Translations under genes and position numbers: made by a program
Notes under the pieces: model-generated
What the model was told of the DNA's origin: nothing
The model's input: the letters and a program-made list of their open reading frames with translations, nothing else
Database searches by the model: none
NCBI RefSeq assembly: GCF_000380985.1
Contig: NZ_KB905705.1
Span: 1-64,000 of the forward strand
Direction of reading: 5' to 3'
Length of the DNA: 64,000 nt
Source of the DNA: Proteiniphilum acetatigenes DSM 18083
GTDB lineage: Bacteria; Bacteroidota; Bacteroidia; Bacteroidales; Dysgonomonadaceae
In this document: in pieces, positions 61,300-64,000 of the stretch
How the letters are laid out: the number at the start of each line of letters is the position of its first letter
Numbering within the stretch: the stretch's first letter is position 1

Positions 61300-61845
61300 A
61301 TGAATAACGAGGAACAGTTACTGGAAGAATTGCGTGATCCGCAAACAAGTCGAAAAGGATTTGCCAGGCTTGTTTCCGAATACAGTGAAAGACTCTATTG
61401 GCAGATACGAAAGATGGTGATTTCACATGATGATGCCAATGACATTTTACAGGATGTATTCGTCAAAGCCTGGATGAATCTTGAGAACTTCAGGGGTGAG
61501 GCCAAACTTACCACCTGGCTCTACCGTATTGCGATTAATGAAAGTATTACCTTCCTCAATAAGAAACGGAGTCAAAACCATATTGCTTTAGATGACGACA
61601 GTTCGTTTCTGCTGAATACATTGGAGAGCGACCCCTATTTCGACGGCGACGAAGCACAAAAACTTCTTCAGAAAGCCATTCTTACCCTTCCGGAAAAGCA
61701 GCGTCTCGTCTTTCATATGAAATACTCCGAAGAGATGAAATATGAAGATATATCCGATATATTGGGTACTTCGGTGGGAGCACTCAAAGCCTCTTACCAT
61801 CATGCGGTAAAAAAAATTGAAAAATTTTTAAGTGAACCGCATTAA
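61300..61845 (+). CDS. ECF-type RNA polymerase sigma factor
   Basis: A 181-residue sigma-70 family factor with regions 2 and 4 only. Region 2 shows DDANDILQDVFVKAWMNLENFRGEAKLTTWLYRIAINE, and region 4 shows LPEKQRLVFHMKYSEEMKYEDISDILGTSVGALKASYHHAVKKIEKFL (the -35-recognising HTH). It directs core polymerase to a regulon of its own. The two following genes on the same strand (a one-span membrane protein and a periplasmic protein) look like its control partners. A start with GGA six bases upstream (AAGGAAATG) is one of the better ribosome binding sites in the window. Confidence 0.93.
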   Translation: MNNEEQLLEELRDPQTSRKGFARLVSEYSERLYWQIRKMVISHDDANDILQDVFVKAWMNLENFRGEAKLTTWLYRIAINESITFLNKKRSQNHIALDDDSSFLLNTLESDPYFDGDEAQKLLQKAILTLPEKQRLVFHMKYSEEMKYEDISDILGTSVGALKASYHHAVKKIEKFLSEPH

Positions 61846-61898
61846 ACTTTTATCGATTCATTAAGTCTATTCAACAGAGCAGCGCAAAAATAAGAGGT

Positions 61899-62315
61899 AT
61901 GGAGACAAAAATTAACAAATTAAAAGAAATAGATAAGACTGAAAATCCTTTTAAAGTTCCCGAAAATTATTTCGCGCAATTCAATGAAGAAATAATGAAT
62001 CGTCTGCCAGAAAAGGAGATAGTAGCCCCGGAACCGGTCTCATTATGGGACAGAGCTAAGCCGTGGGTCTATCTGGCTGCCATGTTCGTCGGGCTTTACA
62101 TCACCATTAATTTTCTGATGAAAGCTCCGGGGAACGATAATCTGGCTGAAAACCAGGTGGCGACTCAACAAACACTCTCGGGTTTACCCGGTAATACTGA
62201 TAATTATTGGTCTACCGTACAGATAACCGAAGAGGAATTCTATCAATATCTCGAAGAGCAGTTGATCGAAGACAGCTATTTCGATTATATGTATCATCAG
62301 TATTATTTGAACTGA
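61899..62315 (+). CDS. Single-span membrane protein, possible anti-sigma factor
   Basis: A 138-residue protein: cytosolic N-terminus of about 60 residues (NPFKVPENYFAQFNEEIMNRLPEKE), one membrane helix (VYLAAMFVGLYITINFLM, about 62-79), and an acidic, Tyr-rich periplasmic tail (EEEFYQYLEEQLIEDSYFDYMYHQYYLN). The layout and the position directly after a sigma factor (53-base gap) suggest an anti-sigma role, but no ZAS zinc motif is seen. The 'NPFKVPENYF' start recurs in Bacteroidetes proteins of this kind. The assignment is by context. Confidence 0.7.
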   Translation: METKINKLKEIDKTENPFKVPENYFAQFNEEIMNRLPEKEIVAPEPVSLWDRAKPWVYLAAMFVGLYITINFLMKAPGNDNLAENQVATQQTLSGLPGNTDNYWSTVQITEEEFYQYLEEQLIEDSYFDYMYHQYYLN

Positions 62316-62352
62316 AGAAAGTATCATACATCATTTAAAAACAAATTTTGTA

Positions 62353-62823
62353 ATGAGAAGAAGTGTTATTTTGCTTTTGTGTGTGCTTACACTACCTGCT
62401 AACTTTTTAATTCTCTCTGCCCAGACTCCCCAGAACAGGAAAATGAATATGGCAGATTATGAAAAAAGGAAGAAGGAGTATGTGACGAAAGAGGCAGGTC
62501 TCACGCAGGATGAGGCCAGTAAATATTTTCCCTTGAGTAATGAATTGACACAAAAAAAGTTTAAACTGCATAGGAGCCATCGCGATAAAGTACAGCGAAT
62601 CAAAGATAACAGTAATATCTCCGACGAAGAGTATAGGAGAATGCTGGAAGACGATGTAGATGTCAAACTCAAAGAGGCGGAACTTGATAAAGAATATTCT
62701 GCCAAATTCGAAAAGGTACTCTCTCCCGAAAAATTGTTCAAAGCCCAGCAAGCCGAGAGAGATTTTATTCAGCGCGAAGTAACGAATTTCAGGAACGAGG
62801 GGAGAAGCAACAGAAGGCAGTGA
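62353..62823 (+). CDS. Periplasmic helical protein (Spy/CpxP-like), hypothetical
   Basis: A 156-residue exported protein (signal peptide, hydrophobic 6-20, ending LSAQ). The mature part is entirely charged and helical: YEKRKKEYVTKEAGLTQDEASKYFPLSNELTQKKFKLH... DDVDVKLKEAELDKEYSAKFEKVLSPEKLFKAQQAERDF. 'LTQDEA...' followed by the late 'LSPEKLFKAQQAERDF' resembles the LTxxQ pattern of Spy/CpxP/ZraP-type periplasmic chaperones and sensors. It is third in the sigma cassette, so a stress-sensing or chaperone role tied to the sigma factor is inferred. A strong terminator follows. Confidence 0.72.
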   Translation: MRRSVILLLCVLTLPANFLILSAQTPQNRKMNMADYEKRKKEYVTKEAGLTQDEASKYFPLSNELTQKKFKLHRSHRDKVQRIKDNSNISDEEYRRMLEDDVDVKLKEAELDKEYSAKFEKVLSPEKLFKAQQAERDFIQREVTNFRNEGRSNRRQ

Positions 62824-62903
62824 AGCGGCTTAGATGTAAACGTCCTCCCTACCCTGTTGATGAAACAATGAAACAGCTACATATTCATATATTATTTGAC
62901 ACT

Positions 62904-62934
62904 AAACCCCGCGAATATCGGGGTTTATTTTTTT
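62904..62934 (+). terminator. Terminator of the sigma factor cassette
   Basis: AAACCCCG and CGGGGTTT form an 8-bp stem with a 7-base loop, followed by ATTTTTTT. Classic rho-independent form, 81 bases past the last stop. Confidence 0.9.
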
Positions 62935-62997
62935 ATCAGCATACCTGTGATAAACTCTTTCTACTTACCCCGTTTTATAAAATCTCAACTTTTTATT

Positions 62998-63005
62998 TAA
63001 ATTTG
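62998..63005 (+). promoter_or_regulatory. -7 box before the short coding remnant
   Basis: TAAATTTG fits TAnnTTTG and points into the coding-like stretch at 63019-63198. Confidence 0.35.
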
Positions 63006-63018
63006 TACGGACACATAA

Positions 63019-63198
63019 GCAAAGACTCTGATAGGGAATTTTAAACTGGCAGACGATAGCCACTCAAAACTATTTATCAAAAAAGGAATTATTCCCTATA
63101 TTATGATTAAATCACAGGATCGTGTACCGATTTATATCAATTTCAAAAATCATCAGAGAACAATGGATTTATACCAGGTACTAAGTAAAGGAGAATAA
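63019..63198 (+). pseudogene. Short coding remnant, perhaps the end of a bacterial PH-like domain protein
   Basis: A 59-codon open stretch without a good start reads KTLIGNFKLADDSHSKLFIK, then GIIPYIMIKSQDRVPIYINF and KNHQRTMDLYQVL, then a stop. Alternating hydrophobic strands and the 'kLFIxxGIxPYI.IK..DRxxIYINFKxxxxTxxLYxxL' pattern resemble the C-terminus of bacterial PH-like (bPH) membrane proteins, but the match is from memory and weak. An internal ATG (63103) could give a 31-residue peptide. Most likely the 3' end of a gene whose 5' part is gone. Confidence 0.35.
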
Positions 63199-63241
63199 AT
63201 TCAGTCAATCATAAAAACCACCACAAATCAAACATACAATT

Positions 63242-63272
63242 ATCAACGATGTATATATCATGGATCAACGAT
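63242..63272. repeat. 9-bp direct repeat, ATCAACGAT
   Basis: ATCAACGAT at 63242-63250 and again at 63264-63272, separated by 13 bases. It is the left neighbour of the long dyad. Confidence 0.6.
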
Positions 63273-63290
63273 TACTTTATATCAATAATC

Positions 63291-63337
63291 CTGATTTTGT
63301 ATCGTTATCATCACGTGTGATAATAATACAAAATCAG
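63291..63337. other. Long perfect-arm hairpin between the remnant gene and tmRNA
   Basis: CTGATTTTGTAT (63291-63302) pairs exactly with ATACAAAATCAG (63326-63337). A symmetric 2-base internal mismatch, then TTATCA/TGATAA, completes an 18-bp stem with the 7-base loop TCACGTG. There is no T run on either side, so it is not a usual terminator. Confidence 0.6.
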
Positions 63338-63391
63338 TGATAACATACAGTTTCTCAGAATAAATATGAAATGGATTGTATAGAAAATAAA

Positions 63392-63429
63392 ACACCCAAC
63401 TTTACATTCTTGGATGTAAAATCGGGCGT
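63392..63429 (-). terminator. Terminator of ssrA
   Basis: On the minus strand ACGCCCGATTTTACAT pairs with ATGTAAAGTTGGGTGT (16 bp including G-U pairs), followed by TTTATTTT. It begins 36 bases past the mature tmRNA 3' end. Confidence 0.8.
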
Positions 63430-63464
63430 AATTTTAATAATAAACTGAATATCAGCAGTATTCG

Positions 63465-63861
63465 TGGAGCTGGAGGGAGTCGAACCCTCGTCCAAACGAG
63501 GAAGCAATCTGCTTTCTACATGCTTAGCTTCATTTTGATTGTCGGGAAGGAGCGCGACTGAAGCCACCATACTCCATCCTTATCTTCTTTATTTCGGAAA
63601 GGCGCCGAAGCATCGCCTATCCTATCTCCGATTTACCTGCACCACCTGATCGGAACGCTTCGAAGCCACAGCTTCCGGGTGATGTCTTGTTCCGTCACAT
63701 GTGACGGAATTAAGCGATTGATCTACTATACTTCGATCACGCAGCAAGAGCGTAATTGTTATTGCCAGTTAATTGTTTGACGTTTGAGATTAAAGTGCAA
63801 ACCGACAACGCACTGCATGCTTACAAACCTCTTCTACCCGCTGTCAAAACCGGTCAACCCC
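63465..63861 (-). ncRNA. ssrA: Transfer-messenger RNA
   Basis: A complete tmRNA of about 397 bases on the minus strand. The 5' end GGGGTTGACCGG (at 63861) and the 3' end CAGCTCC-A (63465) form the 7-bp acceptor stem. The T-arm is GGGTTCGACTCCC. The tag frame ends GGC AAT AAC AAT TAC GCT..., giving GNNNYALAA then TGA, with the resume codon probably GGC (in the GENNYALAA class of Bacteroidales tags). Pseudoknots fill the middle. The CCA end is not encoded: the bases after the discriminator A are CGA. It rescues stalled ribosomes and marks the products for proteolysis with SmpB. Confidence 0.95.
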
Positions 63862-63970
63862 ATATTTTTAAAGAGCGTCTTCTACTCAAAAGAAACGGAA
63901 TATTATTGAGTATATAAATAACACATCAGTAACAAAAATGTTTTTCAACAATACTTTCACTTCTTTGGTA

Positions 63971-63978
63971 CAAAGATA
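63971..63978 (-). promoter_or_regulatory. -7 box for ssrA
   Basis: Minus-strand TATCTTTG, an exact match, implying a precursor with about 100 bases of 5' leader to be trimmed by RNase P. The window ends 22 bases further on, so the -33 region is only partly seen. Confidence 0.45.
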
Positions 63979-64000
63979 GCAATTTTCAATGAAATAAAAA

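Noticed and set aside
1-64000. CRISPR array
   Set aside because: No regularly spaced direct repeats with unique spacers were found; the repeats seen are dispersed or simple.
1-64000. tRNA genes
   Set aside because: Apart from the tRNA-like end of ssrA no cloverleaf with GGTTCGAxxCC was recognised by eye; a covariance search could still find one.

Overview
The window looks like a piece of chromosome from a Bacteroidales bacterium, probably near the Dysgonomonadaceae (Proteiniphilum or Petrimonas-like). This is inferred from protein style: a long (about 1,100 residue) SecA with a C-terminal zinc motif, type B L31, DUF4831, DUF4382, DUF3467, DUF4105 and DUF3298 proteins, a CBM20-GH77 MalQ, an OmpP1/FadL porin and a stand-alone AMP nucleosidase. 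Many start sites also lie below a Bacteroidetes-type -7 box (TAnnTTTG) rather than a strong Shine-Dalgarno. No species call can be proved from the sequence alone.

Layout. Positions 1-2,250 are a graveyard of mobile DNA: the start of an IS1595-type transposase running off the left edge, a beta-propeller gene that has lost its start, an internally deleted group II intron sitting directly behind a terminator, and a scrap of a second maturase. From 2.3 to 29.9 kb follow mostly housekeeping genes: a TPR protein and gyrA; secA; a two-gene envelope unit (DUF4105 plus a phosphatase-fold protein without its active site); rpmE2, cinA, serS, tilS, pheS; two envelope proteins; YceI; sufB behind a structured leader; ung; asnA; the pyrK-pyrD pair; an exported methyltransferase and an APC permease. 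A long AT-rich gap (30.7-31.5 kb) holds operator-like dyads upstream of an XRE regulator.

From 31.5 to 48 kb: glutathione peroxidase, holA, amn, an HsdR_N-like protein, panB, an OmpP1/FadL porin with an odd aromatic/Ser-Arg-rich secreted partner, two metallo-beta-lactamase-fold hydrolases, SPOR and DUF4382 lipoproteins, gcvP, rsmG and a second DUF3298 lipoprotein. From 48 to 64 kb: cydAB (respiratory bd oxidase), DUF3467, alanine dehydrogenase, class II aldolase, MalQ, an AspT/YidE-type transporter, prmA, a TPR protein, a sigma factor/membrane protein/periplasmic protein cassette, and tmRNA (ssrA) at the right edge.

The most interesting pattern is not a gene. About eleven intergenic gaps carry related 70-175 bp elements with a small central hairpin (CAAGC-AA-GCTTG type) and outer arms (CGTTTT...AAAACG type). 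Both arms and core change together from copy to copy, several copies touch or supply the stop codon of the neighbouring gene, and one splits pyrK from pyrD. Other points worth following are the pseudo-phosphatase, the sufB leader, the long dyad near tmRNA and the truncated group II intron.
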